Assembly: GCF_001949145.1 (NCBI RefSeq)
Contig: NW_019091591.1
Coordinates: 76,127 to 140,126, forward strand
Reading direction: 5' to 3'
Source of the DNA: Acanthaster planci
Lineage: Eukaryota > Echinodermata > Asteroidea > Valvatida > Acanthasteridae
DNA length: 64,000 bases
The position numbers and the translations under genes are program-made. Numbering within the stretch: position 1 is the first letter of the stretch; each line of letters begins with the position of its first letter. This document shows, piece by piece, positions 11,769-24,753 of this stretch. The notes under the pieces were generated by a model. That model had not been told where the DNA came from. It saw nothing but the letters and a program-made list of their open reading frames with translations, and ran no database searches.

Positions 11769-14700
11769 ATGGCGAACGTGGCTGCGTTGCTACAGGAGAA
11801 GCTTGACAAAGCGAAAGAAAATCTACAAAGCGTCGATGAAAACATACGTAAACTTACAGGAAGAGAGCCGGGGGAAAGGAGGTATAAGCTGTTACATTTA
11901 GAAACAAAATCAATTGTGTATTTTGTACTTGACTTACATGTGTGAAAATATTTGGCAACCCAGGTGATTCAGTTGTTGGTCGCCACGGTCGTAGGCCTGT
12001 ACTACTTGCATGACGAGGCTGACTAGCCTATGTTGGACGCCAGTCTTCATTACATTACAAGACCTGAAGACCGCGCCTCACGTAATTGCACGCACATCAC
12101 GTGGGCTAAACTGTCCAATGTGCCCACCTTAGGATTCAGTGGGGAAAAAGGCACTTTTGTAATACACTAACAACATTTCAAATAGTTTTCATACGTTGAA
12201 AAAGAGTGTAAAGTTATTGAAGAGAGAGTGTCCATTCATCGTATGAACCCTTTTATTTTTAAAGCTTCCTTACTGAGAGGGGCCTCCTTCTTCCATGCTG
12301 AGAAACTAAAGTAAAGTTCAGCAGTTGAGTCTGAAATCCATCCACCATCCTGAAAAAACTTCAATGATGTCGATTGGGTGTGATTGGTGGATCTGCAAGA
12401 TGAAGCACTTGTGCTATACTAGTATTGGTCACGTTGGTTGATGCCTGCTGTACAAAATCTGTTGATCCAGCTGCCAGCAAGGATCACCATCTCAGGGGTT
12501 GATTTTAAGCTTTTTTGCCCAGAAGCTAAAAACAGTCCTGGCCTTTCAAATTTCAGGGGTTTTTGGGAGCTGTTTCACTGAATGTGGGAGCTATTTTAGG
12601 TAAAGTCATAGGCAAAAAAATTCTGCTCGATTACATGCCTCTCAAGTACATGGTCAGTAGGTCGGAAATTTTTGGGGGTCAATTTGTCAGTGCTGATTGA
12701 ATGGCATAAATGGAGATGAGAGCTTCAAAACATTGTCTCAAAAAGTGATAAAAACCCGTCTTAATCCTTGTAAAAATTTCTGCAGTAAATAATTTACAAC
12801 AATTATGGACAATTCACACAATGCTAGTCAGGTAATCACGACGGCAAACTGGCCAATGATGTCTGTGTATCGCGGGATAGCAGGATATTTTGTGGAAACA
12901 TGCTCGCTTACAGTACAAGCAAAATCACCTCAAATTAAACTTTTGAACACAGAGAAAACATACATAGACAGGAGACCAAGTTCTGTGCAGAAATCCTCTT
13001 GTAACATCGATGTTTTTTTGACCTGCAGCTGTAGGGTTGCGTATATGTACGGCTTATGTTGGCGAATCGACCAGGACATATAGACTGGTTGGCACAATTC
13101 CATCACACGTTCTTTGGCATGGGTGAGGCGCAGATGGAACCAGTGCAGCTTTGCTTTAATGGATTGAGCTTTGCACATGTGTTTTCACCGCAGTGATAGG
13201 GAAACGTGAAGGGATCTTGTTAAAATAACAGAAGTTTCTTTTCAGAGATTGCAAATGTAGGAAAATAAGATGTAGGAAAATATATAAAAACGGGCATTTT
13301 AACGTGAGGAAAGGTTGTCGGACCTACCCTCACCATGGTAAATATTTTGATGATTTCTATGGAATAAAGTGTGTCATCTCGTCATAGAGGATCAGGAATG
13401 GCCTGGTGCTAATTTCAGCACCCGACCTCTTGCTTTATTACGGGTTAACAGGCTCTAATCATGGATTGTCAGACGCAAAAGCGCTAGTGCGCCTGCTTAA
13501 TGTTGACCCCTGCCATCTCTTACTAATTCACACCTTTGGAGTGGAGATAGTTTGAAGATGGGAAGCAAAGTTTGAGGCATCATGATATAGGTCAATGAGT
13601 GGTGCAGGCCAATTGAGAAAGAGCTCAACTCCACTGCTCAAGCTGAACGGCGAGACTTGTGGCGAGACTGGGTATATTTTTCACTACATAATTATGTACA
13701 ACTGACATGTCATTGCAAGCAAACTTGGTCAGAGTTATCTCACATTTCCTACAGATTCCAAGCACATGGCACTGCATTCTTTCCAGACTTCAGCAATAAA
13801 TGAATAAATGGCTGAGCTATAGGCTTCGTAGTTTCCTCACAGCTTTTTTCTTTTTTTTAACAATATTGTCCTTTGCTCAGGTTTCCATTTGTTGGAGAAC
13901 GGGAGAGAGATAGGGACCAACGCAGAGTGTCTTTGGGGATCCAGGGGCCACGGGGAAGGGGTAGAGGCAGAGGAGGAGGAGTGCAGAGGTAAATTAGGGC
14001 AGGGAGTTTCTAGGGGGAGCATTGCCAGTGCTAAACATAATTTGCTGGACCTGCATGATTAGGAGACAAGGTTTTACATGTGCACGTAGCGGTCTGCCAT
14101 TGTCACAAAATGGCAATTACTTACAAATTTGGCTTTAATTTAATGCAAGAGAAAATGGCACCAGTGCTGCCTAAAAATGTGTTTGTGTATCCTGGGGTAT
14201 TTACAAGCTGGATCCTTTAGGAAGTTTGGCTGATGTCACTGGCCTGCTCATGAACGTAGAAATCGCCACTAGTACAAGGCCATGGCATACCTTTTGCATA
14301 TAAGAGGAAGATTTCAAATTAAACCTAAATGGGAGGTACACTTGAAGAATTCCAGTCAAACATCTGTTTCAAGGACCCATTGATGATAATTGTAACCTGC
14401 TTTGTGAAAAGGAGTCAGAAGTCAATAGGGTCAGTTTGGAGGTAATGCAATGCAGAAGAATGTTGCTGCATGCTAACCGGTAGTAACTCTCAACATTTTC
14501 ATTTGGAGGCCCAGCTGAACGATAAATCAAAATAAAGAGCGCAGTTTACTCTTTCCAATGCAGACTGAAACTCAGACAGTAGCTCTGGCTACTTTTGACT
14601 CATTTTCACGGAGCAGGGGGTTGCAACCTACCCCTCCCCCAAAGAGAATCCGCAAACAAACCTGAATGTCATTTGTATGTGGTACGGTCTCACTGATCAA

Positions 14701-17700
14701 TGTTTCTATGTGGAACACAGGGCAGATGCTTTTCAGCGTTTGGGCTTACCCATCACCAGGAGGCAAAGCACCGGTAGTGCATTCAGCAGGTCAGTTTGTC
14801 ACAAATGTGCACTCCCCGGGGCCTTTTTTTGCTTGGAAATTTCCACCACTGGAACCTTGAGCCCCTCTTGAACAAAATCATGCCAACTTTACCTGCCATT
14901 AGCTGGAAAGATTCTCCAAAACATTTCATTAGGCAAGGACAGGATCCCTAACATTCTATTAGTTGAGTTTGATGTCTTGGTTCTAGCTTCATTGGTGTTT
15001 TTTTCAATAATTTGCACCTGAGAGTGAAGCCAAGTGGTTTCAATTTGAAGCCAAAGACTAGACTTGCACATGTCCAACTGAGAAGATTGAAATTGGAACC
15101 TTTCTGAAGGTTCTTGAGTTCTCCACTGAGCACAAAACCACTGGCTCAGTCTTCCTACACGTTCCTCGCCCTTAAAAATGTGCCAGGTTTTCATTTGCCA
15201 AGATTTGAAAGGGCTGTGTTGGACTAATCTGCTTTGTGTTTGTCATGACCGACAGGCTGGGAGGCCGTGTGGACGGACCACTGCCCAAGCGCCCACGTAG
15301 GAAGAGTAACGATGACGATGATGATCTGCCCAAGGTAGGGGGGTTACTTCCATCATCTGATTTTTTTTCTCTCCCTCACCAAACCCTTTCTTTTCTACGG
15401 TTTTTGCCGAGTGTAACAATTGAACCTCTAAGGCTATCATGGGCACTTAAATGCCCAGTGTCTGACTGGCAATAGCGGGGACATGGTTCTAGCAAAGTTT
15501 CAATCCTACAACAGAAAAGTTGGATCGAGTTGAATTTAACAACAGCAAAGTTTGCTGCCGGTTCAATCCAAGAGAATCCAACAGCCCTGGACAACCTGCT
15601 GAATCAAACAGACTCTAACAAGAGCATGACGTCGAGCCTGCAAAGTGTACCAAATCTGATAAGAGCAAAGAGTTCTGTCTGCTGAGCCCATTGAAATCAA
15701 GGAAGAGCTCAGAGAGAAACTTGACAAACCCAGCCAAGATTTGACGGCATTCCCCGCAATTGTTTTGTGTTCCTTTCAGCACACCATCCAGTCCTCTGTT
15801 GTAGCTACCCCTAAGGTTGTCAAAACACGCCAAGAGTCCATCCAGGAGCAGAACAAGGATGCCCAAGATCAAAAAAGGTATGATGCAAGCGTTGGTGATG
15901 CTCAGTAAATAAGAGACCCACCCTTCATCAGCAGTTATCAAGCAAACGCAGTAATAATCAAGGTTTACAGAAATCGACTGGAAAAAAAATCCAACCAACT
16001 TTAACTTTTCGGGGGCATTGGCTTTTTTCGGGGGAGGGGTTCACTTTCTCCCCATGGAAAAATCTGGGGAAATAATTTGGAAAATTTTGCCTGGAAATTC
16101 TTTCCAAATTAGGGTCATCAAGGCAATCACAAAAAAACATGAGGGCATGGAGGCAATTATGAATTTTATTATGATCTACCAGTAAAGATTACCACATTCA
16201 TCACACTATGATCAACTGTGACTAGCTATCCATCCAAAGATAGATGCATTTTCGAAACATCATTGACCTAAGCAGTTCCAGGGCCTGAGACAAGCACGAT
16301 GAAAAGTCAAAAGCAAGATTTGCCCCCCCCCCAATTATTTTGCCACAGGCTGGTGCTTTCCAACTGGTTTGAATGGATGGACACGGACAATGGTGATAGA
16401 TATCGGGTCATGGGCTAATGCTGTTAGGCTAGTAATACGGCAGTATGCGGTGCTTACATGTTTGTGTTGTCATTTGAAGAGCTACATGCTTGCCCATATT
16501 TCCCCATCTGTGCAGGAATCGGCGTATGTTTGGCCACCTGCTGGGAACCCTGCAGAAATTCAAGCAGGAATCCAGCGACATGGAGAGCAAGGTATCAACC
16601 AGGCTACTTTGCCTTTGAATTGTTTGTTCCATCCTGCTATACCAGTGCCCTCTTAGGGGGTTGACTCTGATGTAGTTGCATGCATTCGTCTACGTTTGCA
16701 CAGCTCGTATACGCTGAGGTACATGTGGCATCCGTTGCGTAATGTGAACCTATGACCTCCCACTAAAATTCAAACCCTTTAAGATGGTAAAAATCTTTTG
16801 TGCCAACTGCAGTCTGTTTTTTTATGGCTAATGGTAATTTTAAACTGAACTGAAGTTTGTATTTTAGTCACAGTATTTGCGTGTGTCTTTTTTAATTAAG
16901 TAAACCAAGTAAACAAAATGTAATTTTGTCTTCCGCCCTGACACCGACGTGTATTCATTACTCTGTATACTCCTCGTTGTCGGGAAGACGCCCCGACACA
17001 AAGTACATCTGTGAAAGCAGTTTGCGGTACCCGCTGCTACATTTGACATGGACCGGCCAGCCGACCCAAGCAAGCTCGATGGCAGAGTGGTTAAGATTTC
17101 TGCACTATTAAGCAGGAGGTTGTGGGTTCGAGCCCCACTCGATCACGCCTGTGAAATTCTTATAGCGAGCTCTTGGACAATACTGTATATACAGTGTTAT
17201 GAACATACTGTACGTCGGTGTCAGGGAAGGAACCCATGTTCAAAAACTAATGAATAAACTTCTGTGCTGAATGACTATATTAAACGTTTGGCTTAAGCAC
17301 TCTTCCATTTTTATGAATAATTAAAGTGTGGAGAGTAGCTCGTTAATTATTGGCAAGTACGTGCACTTTACACAATACCGATTCGTTCTCTAGTATAATT
17401 GATTGCTGATGGCAGAAGTTTTTTGGGGGTCTATTTCCTGGGGTGGTTAGGAGCGGAAGCGATCGGAGATTGAAAAGAAGCTGGAGGAACAAGCGTTGGA
17501 GGAGAAGAAGGCGGTGGCAGCCCAGAAGGTGCACCTCTTCACGGAGCGACGCAACCAGCAAGCCGAGCTGCAGAAACTGGAGAGGCTGGTTGATATCGCA
17601 AAAGAGGTAAAAAAAACAACCCTCAAAGGGAAGGAGAATGGATATTACATAGACGGTTTCTCTCATAGCATTTGAGTCATGTCAACAGTTTGTTCCTGAT

Positions 17701-20530
17701 CCTTGGCACAGCTCGGCAAGGATTAATACTGTTGGCTGTTTGTGGACACTCAGTGAGTCAGGCAAGGTTTTATTTTGGCAAAGCTTGTTTTTGTCATGAG
17801 CTAAATGTGAGAAGTTTGAAACATTTGTCAGGCATGTTATAGACCTACATTCTCAATTTGTGACTGGGAAAAGAAACTATGCCCTCATGTAGGTTGGGTT
17901 CAAATCCACATTTGAAGGACCCCTGCACTGCACAAGAGTCCTCCTACGTAACTACTAGAATGAAATGATTGCCCTCTGATATGAGATGTACAAATAATTT
18001 GGAAAGCCACTGTACCAATAGTGGTTGTGCATGGCAGCCATCTTTAGGGTAACTTCCTTTGTTACGGAGGGATAGCACAAAAGGTCTACTCATATGTGTC
18101 CCTGTGGAACAAAAGTTCTTTCCAGCAAAATGGCTGCCATGCACAACCTCTGTGAAGCAGATGAAGAAACATTGAGAAAAAGTGTCCTTTCACAGCTCAG
18201 AGGTAAAAATCGATAAATTTCAATTATTTATTTTGCCCTTACCTCATACATGTATTCATATATTCCGAGAGCTTGTGAAAAAATTTTGCAAGCTTACTTG
18301 TTTGGGACTCGAACCCATGACCTCCTGCGTACTAGTGCAGATGTCTTAACCACTCGACCACCGAGCTTGCCGGGGTCGGCTGGCTGGTCCGAGTCAGATA
18401 TAGCAGCGGGTACCTCCAAGTATTTCAAGATGTACTTTGGTTCAAACTACCGGCAACATTATAATTAATATCTCCTCAATGCAAAGTACATCTTAAAATG
18501 ACATTGATAATTCGTAAGTACATTGTATGTCTACTTACAGGTATGATGTATCATTCATATAGAGCTTATGCATGTACATGTGTGTAATAGGTCATTATAA
18601 TTGTTATATTTGCCAAGATGAGTTTTAACTTGTACATGTGAGTTACGAGTCTGTGATACAAGTTGTATGCCACACACCAGACCTGTAACTCAAACGGACA
18701 AGTTAGCAGCAGTGAGCAGGAAAGAAATTACTCACTGCAATCCTCACACAGCGTCATATGTACCAACCCAGTGTTCCCAATTGTGATTCATGTTATTCGT
18801 GTCTTCTTTCATCATACGCAGCAAGATGCCTGGGACGCCCACACCAAGAAGCTGAACAACTTCATCCGCACCAAGGCCAAGCCCCCGATATTCTACAAGC
18901 CAGCCAAGCCCTCGCTGGTGACTGAGAAAAAACTGCTGGACTCCAAGGAGCTGCTGAATGGTAAGGGGCGTTTCCCTGCACTTGAAAAAACAATAGCAGA
19001 GGCCTATTTGTTAGCAGTAGAGTCACAGCTTAATTTCCAAGTTGGTCCTCACCAAATGTTTTTAATGAAGAGGTCCATGACGTTGTACCTCGTTCCATGA
19101 GCTGCAAGGCGAGGCTAAAAAATTATGCTAGATTGCAACTGTGACCCCCCCCACGGCAAGAAACAAGCATCGGTTGTGGTCTTCCAGCATGAGAGTTTTA
19201 AGTGGTTGGCACTTGCTGTGAGGATCACCCTCATCTTTTAATCTTGTGATCCTATTGTGATCAGTGCGACTCGTGGCTGGGCATTGACATGGCTCACAGC
19301 AGCCATGTGTGTCATACGTTTGCATTAGCTGCGTTAATTTAAAGCGAGAATCTGCTTCGACATCCAGACAGATCTCTCGCCTTGTATGGAAGGCTCCAGC
19401 AGTGTATGGCTTGAATGCAGCCATTGTGCACACATTCAGGCTGCATTGAACTTTAACAATCAGATGCTCAGATTATGCAGAAGGAATTGTGGTACTTCAC
19501 GCATAGAAAGTCAAGCATTTCTGATGGTAAAATTCTGCTGTGTTTCTTTTCAACATGTACAACGTGATTTAGTCTTCTGAAGCAATTTTTCATGTAGTTT
19601 TCTACTTCATTGTTATTTGTAACATACATGTACATGTAGATTCCAAACAGTCCCAAATCCTCCGATTTCATTATGGTTTTACGTGCACCGAAGGGGGTTA
19701 GGGTTAATCGCACATAACATTGGATAGAAATAACTTTGTGTAACTTAGCCTTGAAAACAGGCAAATGGGATTTCTCTTTCACTTAAGATGTAGTCCGTGA
19801 ACGTAGTATGGCTGGCATCTGAAGTTTAATTGTATCCCTTTGTATACTTGGAGTCCAGCTTTGGCAGAAATCCTTAGCTCTATTATTAAAAAATGATGAT
19901 TGTGTTGCAGAGATGATGAAGAAGCGCCGAGCTAAGATCGAAGCGGAGATACGAGAGTTGCAGTCAGAGCCTGCCGGGAAGGAGACAGAGCCCATGGGAA
20001 AGGAGACAGCCGAGGTAAAGGGTAAGACCAAAGATAAAAAGAAGAAGCATGGTAAGGGTAAGCATGAGGAGCGCAAGAACGGCAAACAGAGAGAACGGAG
20101 GGGCAGTGGCGAGGGAGCACCCACGACGCCGCCGGATGCCAGGGATAGCGAAGGGGAGGATTCAGCCCTCGGGAAAGCCAAGGACTTGGTCGAGGATAGA
20201 GGCAAGGAGGGGGAAGCAGGGGAGGGTGAGCCAGGTAAGGATGGGGTCGGGAAACGGGGATCGGAATCAGAAGCTTCATCCATGGAGGAAGAGGAGGAGG
20301 GAGAGTTGCAGGAGAGAAACGGCCGGGAGGCCGAGCCAGATGGAGAAGCCCATCCGGTGGAAAGAGCCGGCTGCCCACCGGATGATATTGACGATGGCGC
20401 AGACCGAGATGAAGGGAAGGAAAAGGTTGAAGGGGAGGCTGGGAAGGAGGAGGACTTCCGGAGCGCTTTGTACCGAGAGGATGACCAGAGGCCTGAGTTG
20501 TCCTGGGAGGATGAACCCATGGAGCAGTGA
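11769..20530 (+). CDS. PNN: Pinin, 7 exons
   Basis: Pinin is a nuclear exon-junction/splicing-associated protein, also reported at desmosomes in vertebrates. Exons are 11769-11881, 15256-15334, 15780-15877, 16516-16591, 17451-17606, 18822-18960 and 19911-20530, giving 426 residues. The N-terminus reads LLQEKLDKAKENLQSVDENI then RKLTGREPGER, the Pinin_SDK_N signature. Exon 3 has QSSVVATPK and RQESIQEQNKDAQDQKR; exon 4 NRRMFGHLLGTLQKFKQES, the start of the Pinin/SDK/MemA domain. Exon 5 is a charged coiled coil and exon 6 holds NNFIRTKAKPPIFYKP. All introns are GT-AG and all junctions are in frame. The start ATG has a strong context (A at -3, G at +4). Exon 7 encodes a long Lys/Glu-rich acidic tail from about residue 235 to the end. 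The protein is much shorter than human pinin (about 717) and no Arg/Ser-rich tail is seen. It is head-to-head with TRAPPC6B and convergent with ACTMAP. Confidence 0.95.
16936..17226 (+). mobile_element. Terminal-inverted-repeat element carrying a tRNA-like segment
   Basis: CCCTGACACCGACGT at 16936-16950 is matched exactly in inverted orientation at 17212-17226, and weaker complementarity continues about 20 bp further in. Between them lies a tRNA-like segment (17073-17147) with an A-box-like TGGCAGAGTGG (17080) and a B box GGTTCGAGCC (17125). It is in PNN intron 4. The tRNA part looks degenerate: the T arm pairs well (GTGGG/CCCAC) but the acceptor arm pairs poorly. It is therefore not called as a functional tRNA gene. 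Confidence 0.7.
18018..18154. repeat. Short inverted-repeat (hairpin/MITE-like) element
   Basis: GTGGTTGTGCATGGCAGCCAT near 18020 is repeated in inverted orientation near 18132-18152 with almost no mismatches. Weaker pairing continues inward (AACTTCCTTTGTT against AACAAAAGTTC). It lies in PNN intron 5. Confidence 0.7.
18245..18490 (-). mobile_element. tRNA-derived element, second copy, opposite orientation
   Basis: On the minus strand this carries a B box GGTTCGAGTCCC (18315-18304) and GTGGTCGAGTGGTTAAGA. Before it comes the same 70-80 bp preceding block as in the copy at 16936-17226 (CAAAGTACATCT, GGTACCCGCTGCTA, CCAGCCAGCCGACCC). The terminal inverted repeats of the other copy are not recognised here. 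It lies in PNN intron 5, about 1.2 kb from its relative, so the two copies flank exon 5 in inverted orientation. Confidence 0.7.
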
Positions 20531-22625
20531 TGCCTTCAATGCTGCTTTCAGCGATTTCACCAAATCGTTCATTTTTGCAACCACCAGCAACATTGTAATA
20601 CTAGATGTCTGTTACATGCACACCAGACCAGTACATGCATACCTCGCGGACATACACATGAAGCCTTGTCACAGGGTTGTTAGGCATTTCTGTAAATGAC
20701 AGTGTTGCTGTTTGTAGGCTTTTTTGATCTTTGCTGTACTGGGCCGCCATTTGTGACGAAAAATTAACGTCTGCGAAACATTATACTTCTAAAAGTGTTT
20801 GTGAATGGAATATCAGTGATGAAAGCAAGAGTCTGTTTTGGAGCATTCAGGGCACTCCACAAAGCAGGAGGGCCAATCGTAAGACTCATTTCCAAACTCT
20901 TCCTGCCCACTGATGCTGGAGTTTTATTCTTGCAGTCTATTTTGATCGGTTGCTGCCACAGCTCCGTGGCCGCACGTCTGGTATTGCAAGGGAAGATTTC
21001 GCTTTACGAAAGCTTGCTCAAGTCCAGTTCAAGATATGGTTTCTCTGTTGAAAGTTTTATCGTATTCCCCCCCCCCCCACAGTTCTCTTTTTCGTTCTTG
21101 GATCCCGTGTGATCTAGATCTAGCAACATCATGCCCTTAGATCATTGTGCTATGGACCAGGAGACAAATTCAATGTTGCATTTTTCTCTCACTCTGTTGG
21201 GGAAAGAAATTCATGTGATACCACCGCAGGCCCTGTACTCTCAGTGGATGTAACAGACTCCCTGTATTACCAGTGTCAAGTTGCTTCAGTCCCGCAACCA
21301 GTTTGTTGATTTGTGTTGTGTCGTCATTTTGTGTTCAAAACTGTGCTGCATAAATGATATTGTGTGGAATGAAACCAGAGGAAGATTCAGTTGGTGTACA
21401 AGTTTCCTGTTTTTTTGTTTATAAATTGAACCATTGTTTTCCTGGACTCAATTCATCCAATTGTCCTGTATATTCCAAAGGGTTTCCTTTCTCGTTCAAC
21501 TTGTTGAAGTGATTGCAAACTGACACACGTTGTGAAACAAAAAACAGGGCGAAACAAAGAGGCAACTCAAGATTCCAGTCACAAACCACAACTTAAAGAA
21601 GTGAAGACCATACAGTCAAGATGAATTGAAACCAAATCATTTCTCTGCAAGTCAAGTCAGAAGTCACTCCCAAAGTCTTGGTTTTTGTTTTCGTAATTTG
21701 TCCCCTGTCATTTTTGTTTTCAAACCTGTATCTTGATGGTGAATAGTGCAGTTTGTTTGACGATGTTACCTGTTTTCTAATACAGGTCTCACCACAGATC
21801 TGTCTGCCTATTTTTTTCATCATTAGATGTTGATACATATTGAAAACAGGCAGGACTGCTTTTTTTCATATAGGCTTGCTTTTTCAAATAGAAAGTAATT
21901 GTTACACTTTCCCATCATTAAAAATTTATTAATATTAAGCCAAAGTTGTTCAAGTTAAATTAAATTCCAAGTCATTTTTTCCAAGAAAGAGTCTGAAGTA
22001 AAAAAAAAAACCTGTGAACCAAGACCTACTGATGCAAATCTGTAAAATTAAAAAAAAATCAAATTCCAACCATTTACAACCACAAGGTTTTTTCTGTGTT
22101 ATATCCAGTTTTTAACGGTCCTTTTTTAGCTCGGGGAAAATGCTAATGAAAAGCTAAAATGTCCGCAACATACTTTGGGATTTCAGTTATGTTTTTGGCA
22201 TGCCTTCACCTGGGAAAAAAGGACGCATGTCCCGAACTCTCACACACACACAATACAAACTGGACGACTATGAAAATTAAAAGTGACAGACACTGACTTG
22301 AACAAAAATCACATTCATTCACAATCATATTTGAAAACTGGAAATAAGAGACAATTGTGCACTGGGCCATTGGTGACAAAGACAGAACTTGTACCCATGC
22401 TGAATTTTTTTTCTCTCTCCAGTGTAGTGACATGGTAAGTATGACTTTATAATTCTCTCATAAACCAAGGTTTTAAACTTGCACTTTCTTTAGTTTTTCT
22501 GTAAAGTGTTACTATCAACTGTCTATTTGTCGATCAGTGTCAATTGATGATCTGTCCGATTTTCAGGGGGGGGAACAGGTTTTCAGGTAGCATGTCTTCA
22601 ATCCTGTGCAGTGTAGTGAGTGCAA

Positions 22626-22631
22626 AATAAA
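22626..22631 (+). terminator. Candidate PNN polyadenylation signal (AATAAA)
   Basis: This is the first plus-strand AATAAA that I could find after the pinin stop, about 2.1 kb downstream. The variant ATTAAA near 21918 is an alternative. Use of either site is not proven. Confidence 0.35.
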
Positions 22632-24747
22632 ATCTGTAAATGTCCACGACATCTGATTTTGTAAATGTCAGTGACATCAGGATCGACCGATTATTGATAT
22701 TAAGGCTGCACATTCCAATAGTGGGCCTACAGTATTGCTAAGGGTTAACACTTCGGCTTTCCACCAATGAATATATAGTCTGGTTTTTCAAAACCAAACG
22801 CTTGTATTGGCCTGTAACTGTTCAGCCTGGTCAAATGTTTAATTTTGTTTCCCCATCGAGGATTACAGCACCGAGACAAGAAACGTCATGGCAAAAGTGT
22901 ATTGTGGCCCAGTTTTATCGATGTACTTTCTCAACAAGTGTTTTATTGCACCTTTTTAAAAATGTACACTCCTTGTTATGATTTCTTTTCTGAAAAATGG
23001 TTGATTGGTGACTTTTCTTGTAGCGAACTTAATGTTTAAAACTATATGCTCTGTATTGATCATAGCAAAATTTGAAAAGTTTGGGTGATTTTCAGTGAAT
23101 GAAAAATCCTATTTTTCAAAGTTTGATTTTGGGGGCAATGCCACCCTTGTATACCTTTTAATAGTACTAAAAATAATCAAGTAAGGAACCACAAACGTTC
23201 ACTCACTCTTGGGCAGGACAAAGATTTTGACCAGAATGGGATTTGAATTTGCAACTGCCAAAGAAATTGCACCAAGGCTTGGGATGAGCTTTATCCGGAA
23301 TCATTGAAGTGGAAACTGAATTTTGTGCACATAGGTAGGAACCTACAGAACTGGGACTTTACGACTTGAAGGTGTAATGAAAACAACTTTAAGGGCAGCT
23401 GATTGAAAGACTTATTAGTATGGCCAAAAAATTACTTCTCCACTCACCCATCATCCCTATTTTTACAGCCACACTCCAACGTTTTGGCAGCTTCCAGAAG
23501 CAGAAGTTGACTTCTGTCTTCACAAAAAAAATAATTCTCAACATTAAACGCTGGTTGTATTTGTTTTACCTACAGTCACTGTTTTTAGTCCTATTTTCCC
23601 ATGTCATCAGGGAATATGGGAAGTTTTTTGGTATTTTCATATTCACATCTGAATATTCAATCAAATTAAGGGTAGTTCCACTGACCTAGCTTTAAGCAGG
23701 GCAGGATTCCTTTGCATTTAAATGCAGTGCATGCCTCTGGCTTTAGCCTGTAGAGTAGACCAGATGTTACTGGGAAGTTATTTTTCACGTGCAAACACTT
23801 TTTTTCTCTCTGATTTTCGGCTGTTGAGTATTGAAATGTCCTGCTTTTGTTTCTCAGAAAGGCAGTTGTGGAATTTGCAAGGGTTCTGGGTGTTAAAACC
23901 AGAAAACAAAACTAGAGGTGGGTAGCCCCTGTGCAGTATTCGTTTGGGTATCAGATACACAGCTCTATACAGCCATTTACCGGTGCTCACCATAACAGCG
24001 TTGGTTCCAACACCAGCAGACGTGCTAGCATTCCGGACATTGCAGGCTCACATCACACTCTGGTCAAAGTCTCTGTTTCATTCCACGATGGTGTCAGCTT
24101 ATGCTGAGGTTTTGCAGAAGGGATTAATTAAACCCATGCACGAGCTATGTTGCCATGGACTTGTGCCCGATTGCCTCTGCCACTATGCGTGGTGCAATTG
24201 GTATTAAATACATGTACATGCAAATGTTGTACATATACTGCAACTATATATGGGGATATGGAAGCCACATGTCATTAAGTTTCAATGTTGCAACTGGAAA
24301 AATAACTCAACATGGGTTTTTTTTAACTGTCTTTTTGGAGACAGATTGTACAAGAGTCCAAATAGCAGGCCCTTTTAACTTTCAAAATAAATTTCAAGTC
24401 ACTGTTAACGACAGTTAACAGTTGCAGCCAGAAATAGTGAACACATCTATGGGAAGTAGCCACAGCCGTAAGACAGTGGCCTCCATAGGCACATGTTGTT
24501 TCCAGTCACAGTCAATCCACTGGGACATCCCGATCTCGGAGAGACCGAAATTGCCATTCATACACGTGGTGTTAGGCCTGTTCCATGTTCGTTGTGTATC
24601 AGGCCTTGTACAATATAAAGGCCAAAAGGTCTGGGGTAACCATGCTCCTATGGAAAGACAAGTTTAGACAGAACTATGCATACCACTGTCCACCTATGAG
24701 TGACTTCAGACTTCCAACCAAGAGATGTATGGTGTTGCATGTAACCC

Positions 24748-24753
24748 TTTATT
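24748..24753 (-). terminator. Candidate ACTMAP polyadenylation signal (AATAAA)
   Basis: A minus-strand AATAAA lies about 800 bp beyond the ACTMAP stop codon. Nearer variant signals (ATTAAA overlapping the stop at 25545-25550) seem too close. The assignment is tentative. Confidence 0.3.

Noticed and set aside
17073-17147. Functional tRNA gene
   Set aside because: Boxes A and B are present, but the acceptor arm does not pair and the anticodon arm is irregular. It lies within a mobile element.
19783-20520. 245-residue Ser/Pro-rich minus-strand open frame
   Set aside because: It is the antisense of pinin exon 7. The Lys/Glu-rich codons of the real exon give Ser/Pro/Leu on the other strand.
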